Part shown: piece after piece, positions 1-11,629 of the stretch | Numbering within the stretch: position 1 is the stretch's first letter | How the letters are laid out: the number at the start of each line of letters is the position of its first letter | NCBI GenBank assembly: GCA_036435485.1 | Contig: CM071595.1 | Coordinates: forward strand, 102,354,580-102,418,579 | Direction of reading: 5' to 3' | DNA from: Saposhnikovia divaricata | Lineage: Eukaryota; Streptophyta; Magnoliopsida; Apiales; Apiaceae | DNA length: 64,000 nt | Program-made: the position numbers and the translations under genes | Notes under the pieces: generated by a model | The model's database searches: none | What the model was told of the DNA's origin: nothing | What the model saw: the letters and a program-made list of their open reading frames with translations, nothing else

Positions 1-2
1 AT

Positions 3-167
3 ATTGACATCAGGTATCATTTCATAAGAGAACATGTCGAGGAGGGGACTGTGGAGCTACATTTTGTGCCCACAATGCAACAAATTGCAGATATATTCAC
101 CAAACCTCTTGATGAAGTAACATTCAATAGGTTGGTTGGTGAATTGGGAATGCTTAACACAAGTTAG
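3..167 (+). pseudogene. Ty1/copia pol C-terminus (RNase H tail), partial at window edge
   Basis: An open frame enters from the left edge and ends at TAG 165-167. It encodes the conserved end of copia RNase H, recognisable by DIRYHFIREHV, GTVELHFVPT and DIFTKPLDEVTF, finishing LGMLNTS. RNase H removes the RNA strand of the RNA/DNA hybrid during reverse transcription inside the virus-like particle. The same ending, with small differences, occurs in the second Sirevirus on the minus strand at 14513-14680. No break is visible in this fragment, but too little is present to judge whether the polyprotein was intact. Confidence 0.9.
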
Positions 168-454
168 TAAAGCCTTCTATCTGTAAAATCCATGTTTATG
201 TTTGTATGTGCAAGCTAATCAATCATTATGTGCTTAGACTTTAAAATGCCTAATTAATGATTGTTATATGTTGCATATAGTGTGTTTTTGCATAAATTCC
301 TTGTGTTTTAAGTGTCTTTTATAGCACAAATCTGTGAATTTATGCTTGTTAGATTGCATGATCATAGGGGGAGTTAAATTCATAATATTCTAAATATTGC
401 ATGATTTTTAGATGAATTTACCTATGATTTTCATGTAATTAGAGGCCTTAGAAT

Positions 455-1335
455 TGAAAAACTTCAAAATTTCGAGTTAGGTTCTATCTCGAAACTCATC
501 TAGAAATTCGACTTGAATTTCGACTTAAGCTGTCAGAGTGAAGTTTTTGAAAAATTCTAAGTCTGGGAAGAATTTCGAGTTGGCTATCTCGAAATTCATC
601 TCGAAATTCGACTTCGAGTTCGAGTTACAAGTGTGCCTAGTTCTATCTTCAAAATATTCGAGATAAATTCTATCTCGAATTTTATCTCAAAAGTTGAGAT
701 GAGGTTTCCATTTAAGGGAATATTTTGAAAAGAACTGAGAATTAACTTCGAGTTAGTCTATCTCGAAACTTAACTCGAATTTCGACTTGATGTTCGAGAT
801 AGAGTTCTTAGTCTATCTCGAAACTCAACTCGAATTTTGACTTGATGTTCGAGATAGAGTTCTCAGTTAAGCTAAAGGGAATTTTTCGAGTTACACTCCT
901 AACTCGAAACATATCTTGAATTACCCTGTACTTTTTGGTTCAAGGGGGTATTTTGGAAAGAATTTGAGATTAACTTCGAGTTAGTCTATCTCGAAACTCA
1001 ACTCGAATTTCGACTTGATGTTCGAGATAGAGCTCTTAGTCTATCTCGAAACTCAACTCGAATTTCGACTTGATGTTCGAGATAGACTTCTAACTCGAAA
1101 AGTATCTTGAATTACCTTGTCTTAGAAGGGAATTTTCAAAGTTTACTACAAATCAATAATGTTCAAGATAGGATTTCCCTATAGTTTCTGCTATAAAATT
1201 GGTTAAAGTGTTCATTTGTGCTTAATTGTTCGAGTTAACTTCTATCTCGAACTTTATCTCGAAGTTCGACTTGATGTTCGAGATAGAGATGTTCGAGATA
1301 GAAATGTTCGAGATAGACTTCGACTTAGGTGTTCC
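455..1335 (+). repeat. Array of TCGAGATAGA / TCTATCTCGA inverted motifs
   Basis: About 880 bp are built from variants of TCTATCTCGAAACTCAACTC, AATTTCGACTTGATG and TTCGAGATAGAGTTC. The first and last pieces are inverse complements around the core TCGAGATAGA, so single strands could fold into many stem-loops. The unit recurs imperfectly, with near-exact neighbouring copies around 740-860 and 975-1100 and a compact run of three TTCGAGATAGA copies at 1270-1320. It lies between pol and the env-like region. Confidence 0.8.
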
Positions 1336-1398
1336 CTGTATGGACTTAGTAATTTTTACTCTTTTTAACAGGGACATTTTTGTCATTTCACATTCATC

Positions 1399-1406
1399 TA
1401 TATATA
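1399..1406 (+). promoter_or_regulatory. TATA-like site upstream of the env-like region
   Basis: TATATATA in the context CATCTATATATACATC is followed by an AT-rich leader and, about 500 bp on, the env-like ATG at 1909. It could drive a separate sense transcript of the env-like region; this is inference from position only. Confidence 0.3.
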
Positions 1407-1908
1407 CATCTCTAACTCGATGCCTAATTCACTTTACCTAATTTCATTTTCACAGCAGCCGTTTCACAAAAACAGTGCGATTTCACAGACTTCATACAAT
1501 TAACCCGTGTTTTTGTGATTAAACTCATACTAATCACGAATTACTGCCAAATTTTTGACTGTTAATCACTGTGTTATCATTAATCATTGTGATACTGTGT
1601 TTTGTAACCGCATATACACGCGCATATACATACACACAAACATCAAGTTTTGTGTATCTGTTCAAAACACGAATTCATATTCTCCACATATACACACGAT
1701 TTCACTGATAAACACACGAATATTCATCTTTGTTGAATATTCAGATCTAGTCTTTGGCTGTTCATATTCCGTAGTTTAAATTTTCAGACTATCTTTTGAT
1801 ATTCTCGAAAAATTAAAAGGAATAAAACTGATTAATTCGTAAATTATTTGTTTTTCTCAATTAAAATAAAAAAAATTCACATCTTTCAAATAAAAACATT
1901 TAATTAAA

Positions 1909-4900
1909 ATGGCTCACCAATTTTCACTTGCTAAAAACAATTTTTATAATATTTCTATGGAAATTGGTGATCAACTCCCGCGGTTTAAGTTTTGGATACG
2001 ATTTCTCAATTTGTACTCCAAAGCTAGCCATGCTTTTACTGCTAAACCTACACTAGTACATGATGCTTTACAGCAATTATGGACTAGTGCGGTTACTTTT
2101 GGGAGCAAATCAACCCCCTTAGGTTTCAGGTTTACCTTGTTCTCTCTGAGATAGTGGCCTCAATGGGATCTCTTGCAAGCAGAGACCTCACTACAACTGA
2201 TGTCGTCTGCTGGTTTCCTCGGTTTCTTCAAATGCTGATCAATGACTTAATACCAAAGGATGCTCTTGCTGTTAGACAGGGATTTGCCGGAAGCCCAACA
2301 TCTGCATCGCTAGGGATGGGCACTAAGTCACTTTCAACCATTGCTAATCAGGATAAACATCAAGGTAAACCAATGTTTACTCCTGAAAATATTCAAATGT
2401 GGCTTAGATATGATGCAGGAGTTACCAATTTGGAGGCATCATCACAAGTTTCATCACATGCTCAAAATCCATCTCTTCATGCTGAGGCATTTGATGAGAT
2501 TCCTGATGAGGAAAGCGATGATGCACAAGGTAATCAATCAGGTAATCTCTCCCTGCATACTATTCATTCCTCCTCCTATGTATCTGATTCCGAGACCCAA
2601 GATTCTGCTAGCCCGCAGGATCTATCCCAGGGTGAGAGCCATATTTCTGACTCTAAGTCTGATACACATTCCTATTCTCTATCACCCTTGTTAACGGAAG
2701 TCAGAAAGCCAGCACGTGTCTATGTAGAAACTGATGAGGAGAATGAACCCGAAGAGCAGCAACTTATTCGAAAGAAAGCCAAACTTTTCCACGCTGCTAC
2801 TTCACAACCACAGTCAAACCCTAGCGTGTCACACGCAACCACTCCACCTCACGCGAGTGGTTCACCCCTTGAACAATCTGTACATAGGGATTTTGATTTT
2901 GGTGAGGATGATGTGCCTCTTGAAGATACTGTTGCTTCAAGAGGACATGAAGTCTTAAGAACTTCAGCCGTACCTTCACCGGTACGTACTGATGCTGCAA
3001 AGAGGATCGGTTCTGATGTTGTACAAGAACACTTTGCAGCCTCTCAGCCTGAGATTCCAACTCAGGAACAAACAGAATTTGATCCCATACTGTCAACAAC
3101 ATTTCTTATCAATTTTCTGCAGGTACTCTTCATTATTTGGATCAATCATTGAAGACATACACGAGCGTGAGACAGGGAGTGTGTGTGAGAGGTTAGGGAG
3201 AGAGGGACCTTCATTTTCAAGGCCCGAAACCGAGCGCCAAATACCAACAGAACGAGTATTAGAGCGAGGTCACCTAAACCAAACACCGTCCCTTAACATT
3301 GAAAATCTTGATACGCGTATGACTTCTATGGAAAATCAGATGAAGCAGTTCGGACAGACGATGGGGCAGTTCGGGATGAACATTGGAAACAACCAAAGGG
3401 CTCTAGACGACTACGCAGCAAGAATGGCAAGTCAAGCTACAGCTTTTGATGATTTGACAAATAAGGTAAATGACTTGGGCCATGCTGGTGGTGTCTTAGG
3501 AAGCACTCTCAATGAGAGGATGAGGGCATTGGAGTCTACAATGCATACAATGGCAGTGGAGATCAGTAGAATGATGTTCGCAGTCAGGAGTTTTATGCCC
3601 CCGGAGTGTTTCGAGTCGCAACAACCTCCCCCCGATGCTGGTGCAGGTGGTGCAGGTGGTGCTAGTGGAGCGGGAGCCTCTGGTTCTGGTTTTGGAGGTT
3701 CCTATGCAGCTGGTGGATCTGAAGACCAAGGTGAAGCTCAGGATAACTCACCTAAGGAGGAGAGTGGAAAGGAGACGAGACAGCAGGCAGTTCACATCGA
3801 AGAAATTGAAGAACCCGCTGATCTTGTCAAGGAACCAGAAGTTGAGCCGTCTGTTGATGAAGAGGCTCTGAGGATGAGAAAGGGTAAGGCAGTAATGTTT
3901 GATGAACCATTTATTGACCTGAGTCATCAGGAAACAGTACAGGAGGTACTTGACTCAGATTCTGACATGGAAGACGTACCGTTGGCACACGCTATAAAAA
4001 GATCTTTGAAGGAACAAGGTGGAGGTGCTGGGATGTCTTCCGGAATGCCTGAAGAATTTCCTGTTGATGAGGAAACCCTTAAAGCTCAACAGTTAGCCTT
4101 GGAACAAGCTCAGTTCTATAAAATGAAGATGATGCAATAACATGCTGCGTTCCTAGAAAAGAAGGTGGAGCTACAAGGGAAGCAGTATGATCATGAGCTT
4201 GCAAGGCTAGCTGATCCTCAAGTTAATCTGGACAAACGAAGGATAGGGCAGAAATGGGATGAAGCAAGGAAGATAATGATGGGACCCTGTGCGAAAGGAG
4301 TTCATAACAAGGATGCAGATGATCTGTTCTACAACTTGAATTTGCAGAATCCAATGATTGGGGACTATATAAATGCTTTGAAGAGATTAATTTCTAAAGT
4401 CAGGGTTGGATACAATGCAAATCTTAAGGAGTGGCAGGTTATCTTGTCTTTGGTAGAAGGAGTCCCAACATCTTTCTTATATGTGGATGACCAATTCATA
4501 ATGAGAAGATCTGCGTCAGAGTTGTTCTTGCTAGCGACTAAAATTCAATACTCTCAATCTGAGGAGCTAAGCATTCTGTACAGGGATCAGTTAATGCAGC
4601 TAGCAGAGGACAAGGGTCCAGAATTCTCAGCTTATCCAAATTTTGTCCGGATGGTAGTTGATGGAAAGATGAAGAGGGTTAGCATGGAGGAAAATGATCT
4701 AATGGAGCTTTCAGTGGAATCTCTCAAAGCTGTATGTAGACAAATGATGGGTAAGGGATTCGCTTCTGAGCTTAAAAATAAATCCGTGAAGATCATTGAG
4801 AGAGTTATATTCAAGAAGAGCAATGAGGTGTGGAAGTGTGATGTCATTGCTCCAAACCCTCTTGATGACGTGAAGATTGAGCAGGAGCTGATAGAGAAGA

Positions 4901-5613
4901 AATGGAATATTCTTCAAGCCATGAAGAATGTAGATGAAGCTCTGACTCTTCCTTCTGGAGCACTAGAACAAGGAGAAATAAGGGAGGCTATTGGTGTTCC
5001 AGGAAGTGATAGTGTATACTGGATACATGCTTATGTTGAAGATACAGCTGATGCCTTAGTATTCATAGATGCAGACCAGAATCAAACAATCTTGCATATG
5101 AGTAGACAATGGCTGCTACGGACTCAAGATGCTGCATTTCTGGAGAGAGTATTATATGTATTCAAATGGGGCGAAGTGGAAGATAAGTTTGTTGAAGAAA
5201 AGCAGAGACTCATGAGTTACCTGTCTGAAGTAGTGGTGGAAAAGAAGCGAATGGAGCGAGATGCAGCCAGTGTCCACAATACTGACCGTGTCAAGGGCTA
5301 CCCCAAGATGATCTATTGTCAGTTTAAATCTGATAAATCTCACTGGAAACCTCAGCTCATCATGAAGAACTTTGAGGATATTCCAAAGATCAGGACTACT
5401 CAGGAGGTGGACAAACTCAGAAGGCTTTTCAAACATCCTTATCCAGAGCCCAAGAACCCTCTAGAAATGGAAGCTGTAAGTCTATTGAATGCTAGGTGGA
5501 AGCAGCTTAAAGATCCAGTGTACAAGAAAGAACAGCAGCAGAAGGAGAAGCGCAAAAGGCAGAAAGAAGAGAGAGTCCAAGCTGCTGAAGCTAGAAAGAG
5601 GAAACGGAATTAG
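1909..5613 (+). pseudogene. Sirevirus env-like / third-ORF protein, broken into four frames
   Basis: Frames at 1909-2154, 2154-3152, about 3120-4140 and 4165-5613 together form one long region between pol and the 3' LTR, where Sireviruses carry an env-like ORF of unknown function. The first part has a short folded-looking segment (FWIRFLNLYSK). The middle is Ser/Thr/Pro- and acid-rich. From about 3290 to 3590 a long predicted coiled coil (repeated MENQMKQFGQ-like heptads) precedes a Gly/Ala-rich linker (3640-3720), an acidic segment and a Lys/Arg-rich tail ending KRKRN. Frame changes near 2150 and 3120-3190 and an in-frame TAA at 4138-4140 break it. I see no clear signal peptide or membrane segment, so 'env' is a positional name only. 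Confidence 0.7.
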
Positions 5614-5946
5614 GGTTAAAGGTCAGAGTGGTGTGAACTTGAAGTTGGAAAAACTTCATGTCTTTCAGTTGCTTTAACTCACTTGAGGAAAATTCACCTT
5701 AGAGTGAATCCAATAAGGTGATACAAGTTTGTCTAAAAGATATGAAATAATCCAGGTGATAGGAATCACTCAAATGATCTTTAATTCAAAGTTCGAATTC
5801 TGTTTCTAGTTTAAGTTCTTTGTATTGTTTTCATGTAAATTTCAATTGTAAATTATTCAAGACTGTAATGTTAATTATCTTTTCTCGTCTCATTGTTTAG
5901 TTGAGTTATCCTTCATTAATTTGAATGTCATTGTTAGACAATCAAA
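5614..5946 (+). other. Non-coding tail between env-like region and PPT
   Basis: AT-rich sequence with no plausible coding frame. It ends in the polypurine tract of the element. Confidence 0.5.
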
Positions 5947-5957
5947 TTGGGGGAGAT
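5947..5957 (+). other. Polypurine tract of Sirevirus 1
   Basis: TTGGGGGAGAT lies directly before the LTR start. It is the expected primer site for plus-strand DNA synthesis. Confidence 0.8.
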
Positions 5958-6483
5958 TGAAAGGCAGAGTGTGTAAACTTGTAACACTATAACTAATGTA
6001 ACTCAAACTAAAGGAAAAGATATTTAACCAGAAGACAATCAAGAACAAGAAGTCACAAGAAATCAACACTAAATGAAGACAAGGTAATTGATACAATTCA
6101 ACATGTTAACTATGATCAATCGAAGAAGAAATCATTGAGAGAAGTTCAAGTCAAAGTTGTTCATGCCTCAGTGATTTGGAAAGCCAAGAATCAAGATCAT
6201 AACTATCAGTATCAATAAGACCAATTGATTTCAAGTGAACAAGAAGGAAAGCAAATATTGGAAAGCCACATTTCTAATTGGATATGGTAATTTATTCAAG
6301 AAGCAAAAACCCTATCAAGACTAGTCACTTATGAACCAGACCGTTGCATCAAGTGTCAGGACATTGATAGCAAGTTTATGTCAGTAATAAAGATCCATAT
6401 TCAAGAGCTTAGTGAAGAACAAAGAAGACATGAAGATATCACAAGTTCAAGATGTGCATTGAAGTTTCAAGTTGAAGAACAGA

Positions 6484-6602
6484 ATATTTTCTAAGTACTA
6501 AATATTCTAGATGACCAAGTAGAAGTTTCTAAGTAGAAGTTCTACTTAGAAATTCGAGATGGCTAAGTAGAAATTCTCAAGTAGAAGTTCTACTTAGAGT
6601 GC
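6484..6602 (+). repeat. Palindromic AAGTAGAA/TTCTACTT cluster in LTR U3
   Basis: Repeated AAGTAGAAGTTCTACTTAGA-type motifs, which are self-complementary, cluster about 150-250 bp upstream of the TATA box. Short U3 palindromes of this kind could be protein-binding sites or hairpins; the function is not known from the sequence. Confidence 0.6.
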
Positions 6603-6736
6603 AACTTCAACATGACACATGGCATCTTCTGATTGGCAGATTTCCAAGCTTTCAAGATAAGGCAAGATTTATGTGGACATCATTGGGCCACGTACATCTT
6701 AGTCTTTGAAGACTACGGGACATAGATTACATGTAG

Positions 6737-6744
6737 TATAAATA
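6737..6744 (+). promoter_or_regulatory. TATA box of Sirevirus 1 LTR
   Basis: TATAAATA in AGTATAAATAGAAG, a consensus plant TATA box at a fitting place in the LTR. Transcription would start about 30 bp downstream. Confidence 0.65.
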
Positions 6745-7017
6745 GAAGTACTTGTGTGATGTTTTAGTTAGTGAGCAATTCTTGAGAAAAACACAAGAGA
6801 AAAAGAGAGAGTGCATTCACAGAGCTTAGCATCATTCACTTCTCTCTGAACTTCTGTTATACTTTGTAATGAATGTTGTAGCAACCATTTCAAGTTATAT
6901 ATAAGACATATATTCCTTGAATCTGTGTGTTCATTTATTGCATCGTATTTATTGCTTCTCATTTTCGAAAAGTTGTATTCACCCCCCCTCTACAACACAT
7001 TTGGACCTAACAAAGGA

Positions 7018-8530
7018 CCTTGAGAAACTGGAGATTGAGATGAGGTTACCAGGAATTGGACAAGAGAGTCTAATGGAAATAAGAGTCCAACCACCGCTAT
7101 TGGAAAAGATTAAGTTATGCCAGGAAAAGAAGATAGAAGAAGAAAAGAATTCGATGGAGAAAATTTTGACTGGCGAGGAAATTAAGTGTGAGAAGGACGG
7201 GAATGGAATTATGAGGTACGCATCTAGGATATGGATCCCAAACGTTCAGGAATTAAAAGACGAGATTTTGCAAGAGGCTCATAGTTCGAGGTACTCAATT
7301 CACCCTGGAGGCACTAAGATGTATAAAGATCTGAGAGAATACTATTGGTGGCCTAATATGAAGAAGGACGTGGCAGAGTGGGTAAGTAAATGCTTGACAT
7401 GTCAAAGAGTAAAGGCCGAACACCAGAGGCCCAGTGGATTGTTGCAACCCTTAGAGATACCCGAGTGGAAGTGGGAACAGATTGCGATGGACTTCGTGGT
7501 CGGATTACCAAGGACCAAGACTAATCATGATGCCATTTGGGTAATTATCGATAGATTGACCAAGTCAGCACATTTTCTTCCAATCAACGAGAGGTACACT
7601 GTCGACAAGCTGGCAGATATTTACTTAAAGGAGATCGTGGTAAGGCATGGGGTTCCTGTGAGCATTGTATCAGATAGAGACCCAAGATTCAACTCCAGGT
7701 TCTGGAGAAGTTTTCAGGATTGTGTAGGGACCAAGTTAAACATGAGTACTGCATACCATCCCCAAACAGACGGACAGAGTGAGAGAACCATCCAGACCAT
7801 CGAGGACATGTTGAGGGTATGTGCCATTGATTTTAAGGGAAGTTGGGATGACCACTTGCCGTTGATCGAATTTTCCTACAACAACAGTTACCATGCGAGT
7901 ATAGGCATGCCCCCATATGAAGCTTTATACGGACGAAGATGTCGGTCTCCCTTGTGTTGGGAAGAGGTTGGAGAGCGGAAGATTTTAGGACCTGAACTGG
8001 TCCAACAGACAAGAGAAACTATCGAACTCATAAGAGGACGGCTGGTAGCGGCCTAAGACAGACAGAAAAAGTATGTGGACCAGACCCGCAAGGACAAAGA
8101 ATATGAGGTAGGAGAGTTTGTGATGTTGAAAGTATCACCGTGGAAAGGATTGATGACATTTGGTAAGAAAGGGAAACTAAGCTCGAGATTTATTGGACCT
8201 TTTGAGATCTTGAAACGAGTTGGGAAGTTAGCCTATGAATTGGCTTTACCCCCGAGCTTGCAGCAAGTACATAATGTGTTCCATGTGTCCATGCTACGAC
8301 CCTACCATACCGACTTCCGACATGTGATAGAACATGATCAAGTGGATCTGCAACCAGACTTAACATATGTAGAGCAACCCGTAGAAGTCATGGATAGAAA
8401 AGAACAGGTGCTGAGGAACAAGGTTGTCAAATTAGTGAGAGTTTTGTGGAGGAACCAGAATGTCGAAGAATCAACATGGGAACTAGAGAGCGCGATGCGT
8501 GAAAAGCACCCCCAACTGTTTTCAACCTGA
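7018..8530 (+). pseudogene. Chromovirus integrase with C-terminal chromodomain, one nonsense codon
   Basis: The frame reads from the RNase H/integrase linker through a zinc-binding region (SIHPGGTKMY, KCLTCQRVK) and the catalytic core: first Asp in MDFVVGLP, second in VSDRDPRFNSRF, Glu in GQSERTIQTIEDML. The core-terminal YEALYGRRCRSPLCW is present. An in-frame TAA at 8054-8056 separates it from the C-terminal part (8057-8530). That part holds the GKLSSRFIGPFEILKRVG module, VHNVFHVSMLRPY, and a chromodomain region with VLWRNQNVEESTWELE. Integrase joins element DNA to chromosomal DNA; chromodomains of this group steer insertion toward marked chromatin. The upstream pol is cut off by Sirevirus 1. 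Apart from the stop the region is well preserved, so inactivation may be recent. Confidence 0.9.
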
Positions 8531-8545
8531 TTCCGGGACGGAATC
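8529..8545 (+). other. Hairpin directly before the chromovirus PPT
   Basis: GATTCCG, loop GGA, CGGAATC: a perfect 7-bp stem overlapping the TGA stop codon (8528-8530) and ending one base before the PPT region. The identical hairpin is at 29303-29319 in element A, and a variant with a compensatory pair change is at 62708-62725 in element C. Confidence 0.75.
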
Positions 8546-8546
8546 C

Positions 8547-8563
8547 TTTTAAGGAGGGGAAGC
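8547..8563 (+). other. Polypurine tract of the chromovirus
   Basis: TTTTAAGGAGGGGAAGC directly precedes the LTR start TGTAAGAACCC. The same block ending in GGGGAGAC is found in element A. Confidence 0.8.
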
Positions 8564-11123
8564 TGTAAGAACCCTAATTTTTGGTAATATTTCCTTTTAT
8601 TTAATATCTTGTGACATTGTCAATTTGGAACCTTTCTAGTCATCCCTGTTGATTAATAGAATTGATTGTCTGAGAAACTGTGTTGTTTCATTCATTATGT
8701 AAGATAAAAGAAAAGATTGTGAAGGCAAGAGTCTTATTGTTAGTAAGATTTATAAAACTTGGGATTTGAGAATGATTAGAGTATTAAAATATTTATTAAG
8801 AATTATGACGAGAAATTATGGATATTCGAGGGATTTACACAATTAAGTACTTAAGGATTTATAGGGGAAATCTCTACGCGACAAAGTATTATTACGAGAG
8901 ATTAATTAAGATACGATACGAATTAAAGATTAAATGACAAGCATTGGTGGAAGAATAATGATACAAGGAGTAGTATTGCATGCAAGTCCCATGCAACCAA
9001 GTGGTTAGGAATAAGCAAACTAGTTAACAAAAGGGAAGAGGAATAGTAACTAGTTACTTGCTTTTAAAAAAGGGGAGACAAGAAGTACAAGGAACCATAC
9101 CTTGCTAGTACCTTGCCTATACATACACATTATGTATCATCCAACCCTAACTTTATCAATTATTTCACCAAACAAACAAAACACAAAAATCAAAAACACT
9201 CCCCCCCCTTCCAAGGTGCTCTCGGCCAAGAAGAAAAAAAGAGAAGAAAAATTCTTCTTCCCCCCTTTCCCATCACTCATAAATCAAAACATAAATCCTA
9301 GGCCCTCTCCATCATCTAGACAAGGTATGTTAAGAGTTTCAAGCCATTCCATCCATCCAAATTCAAGTTATAAATTGTTAAAGATTTGGTGAATAGTAAC
9401 CATGTTTGATTTTCTTTTAGATCTTGGATTGTAAGGGTTGTAGGAGACCATTCAAGGTATTATTGAGTTGTGTAAGGCTTATCAAAGGCTCCTAGGTGCT
9501 CAAGAAGGTATAAAAATCTCAAACCCTTTTGGTCATGTAGTGTTTATAGTGTTTGGTAGTAGATCCATGTGTTATATTGATAATCTTGGTGGTATAAGTA
9601 ATGGATGACATGGATCTTGAGTTTTGATGTTGTGATTGTGATTTTTATGATTGTGGATAGTATATGTATCTCCATGAGTGTTATAAACCATGAACTAAGT
9701 GAATTAAGTGTTGGTTGTGTTGTGGAATTGTGAAAATTGGTTGATCTATGTAGTACATGCTTGCTGAGTTTTTCCAGGAACATTGACCTATCTTGTAACA
9801 CGGTTTTGAACCCCAAAATGTTGTCCCCTGATGTCCTACCATATATTGTTGGAAAGATAATTGAATGTAGTTTCTGGAAATGCAAGGTTCATGGCTAGGT
9901 GATGTATAGATTTTAAGTTATGGCCGGAGAAGTGAATTCTGTTTCTGGATTCCGGACTGCACTAAGTGACCCCCTTGTGAACCTTGTTTAAACCCCTAAA
10001 AATATATGTGGGATCATGGAAAATTTTGAGAAGTTAGGGAATGCAGTGGTGAAGACCACCCAAAAAGAATTGGATTAAAATATGAATTTTTGAATTTTAT
10101 AAAAATGCTAGAGTAAATTTCGCGCAAAGGAAAAAATCGTTATTGGAGCATAATTCTAGGGGTAATGGTTATGATTCGAATGTGGTAACTAAATTAAGTC
10201 GAATAAGTGACGAGCATAATCGAGCGACGACATGAACCTATAGTGGGGCTAGAGTGTCATAAGACGAGGTCATTAAGTTAATTTCGTACCTCCCTAAAAC
10301 CCCGTAATTAAAGAGATATTGTTAAGGTACTAACGAGCGGTTATTGCTTATGTATAGATCGTTCGACTCCGCACGCTCGACCACCCCAACCAAACCAAGG
10401 CAAGTTTACTTTTCAAAACTTATACATATACAAGGACTTTCACTGTTGTGTTTGTAGTTTTCAACTATATCAAATGCTATGTTTATCGAAGTATTGATGC
10501 AATTGAGATTGTATAAGTACATATATGTTTGTACCCTTTGAACTTAGATTGAAATGTTTTCTTCGGACAACGACTCTAGCAATAGAGGTCGTAGCGGTCC
10601 GTATATACTATTGACCGGGGAGCGGTATATTATTATATCGTATCTAGTTTGCGAAAACCCGAAGGGTCATTCGGGTAGTATCGTATACTCAAGTAACTAT
10701 TGTTATATCTTCATAAATACTCGAAACCCTATCTTGGATTAAAAGTTTATTTTATCGAATAATTATTTTATTAATTATTAATATTAAATCTTAAAATATT
10801 ATTTATTAATTATTGTTCATTATTTAAAGACAAAGTTAATCCAAGATACATTTAATACTTTCAAACTCGAACTCTTTCGAACTCAAAACATTTTCGAAAA
10901 CCCCCGGTCAGGTTCTGCTTCTTGTATGATTTCAAGAATCATCGGTCGACTGATGTCGGACCTCAATTACTCTGTTTTCAATCAAAATCAAGTTTTAAAA
11001 GAAAAAGAAAAAGGGACTCTGGCAGGTGTGGGAACCGTTGACGAACGATTCCCGGGATGTGTAAGCGGCCGTGAGCCAGGCGGTCCATCAATTATTATTC
11101 CGGCCCAGGTGTTGCCGAAGGAG

Positions 11124-11203
11124 GATTACGGATGTAGTTTTCATCGAGGGTGATTACGGATGTAGTTTTCACCCGAGGGATAGTTACGGATGTAGTTTCT
11201 ATC
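11124..11203 (+). repeat. Three-copy tandem repeat in chromovirus LTR
   Basis: Three units of 28-30 bp built on GATTACGGATGTAGTTTTCA, starting at 11124, 11152 and 11182, with the spacer between units varying. No comparable array is seen at this place in the LTRs of A or B. Confidence 0.75.
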
Positions 11204-11629
11204 CTTCTACCGGTGGAGAAGACCCGCGGATTATTGGACTTGGATGTGGCGACTGATCATCGTCAATCCTTGTCAGGTTTTTATGTTTTCTTTAAGTCCC
11301 ATTCCTCCATTTTGGAAAAATGCTTTGACACTGCTTCTTAGGCTTTTGTGCCAAGTTGCTGATAGTGTTCTATTTTGATGAGAAAGATGTTGACTCAATG
11401 CAGTATCTAGAACTGCAAGTTTATTTTGAAAACAAGGGCACATATTGTTGCACCTTCGAAATTTATCAACAATGACAAGTGATTTTATATCGGATTGATA
11501 CAAACAAGTTTAATAACTGCTAATCATATGAAATGTTATATTGCTTACCTTATACATATATTTCTTGCTGAGCTATAGTTGCTCACTCTTGCTTGTTTTC
11601 AAATTTTACAAACACAACAGCTAAGCGAA

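Larger units (their letters stand above)
168..1908 (+). other. Spacer between pol and env-like region of Sirevirus 1
   Basis: This 1.7-kb stretch has no convincing coding frame. It holds an AT-rich part (168-450), the TCGAGATAGA-type repeat array (455-1335), a TATA-like site (1399-1406) and an AT-rich leader with scattered short ATG frames (1440-1908). The position and length match the non-coding interval before the env-like frame in the second Sirevirus (13078-14512), but the repeat array is absent there. Confidence 0.6.
1..7012 (+). mobile_element. Sirevirus-type Ty1/copia retrotransposon, 3' part (Sirevirus 1)
   Basis: From left to right the sequence shows the end of a copia RNase H, a long repeat-rich spacer, a large broken reading frame, the tract TTGGGGGAGAT, and an LTR opening TGAAAGGCAG and closing GGACCTAACA. 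A long extra region between pol and the 3' LTR is the hallmark of Sireviruses (SIRE/Maximus lineage). The 5' LTR, gag and most of pol lie left of the window. Right of the LTR a chromovirus integrase frame resumes at once, so this element sits inside that chromovirus pol. The first five flanking bases (7013-7017, AAGGA) should be its target duplication, but the partner copy is outside the window. Confidence 0.85.
5958..7012 (+). repeat. 3' LTR of Sirevirus 1
   Basis: 1055 bp, starting TGAAAGGCAGAG and ending GGACCTAACA (TG...CA). It holds a TATA box (TATAAATA, 6737-6744) and an (A)CCCCCCCTCTACAAC stretch just before the end. A solo LTR at 21477-22880 on the other strand opens TGAAAGGCAT and closes with the same GGACCTAACA, so the two belong to related families. 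Confidence 0.85.

Noticed and set aside
1226..1441. 71-codon frame with a repeated MFEIE motif as a gene
   Set aside because: Product of the TTCGAGATAGA repeats.
4138..4140. In-frame TAA in the Sirevirus 1 env-like region as programmed readthrough
   Set aside because: Other frame changes in the same region show general decay; no readthrough context recognised.
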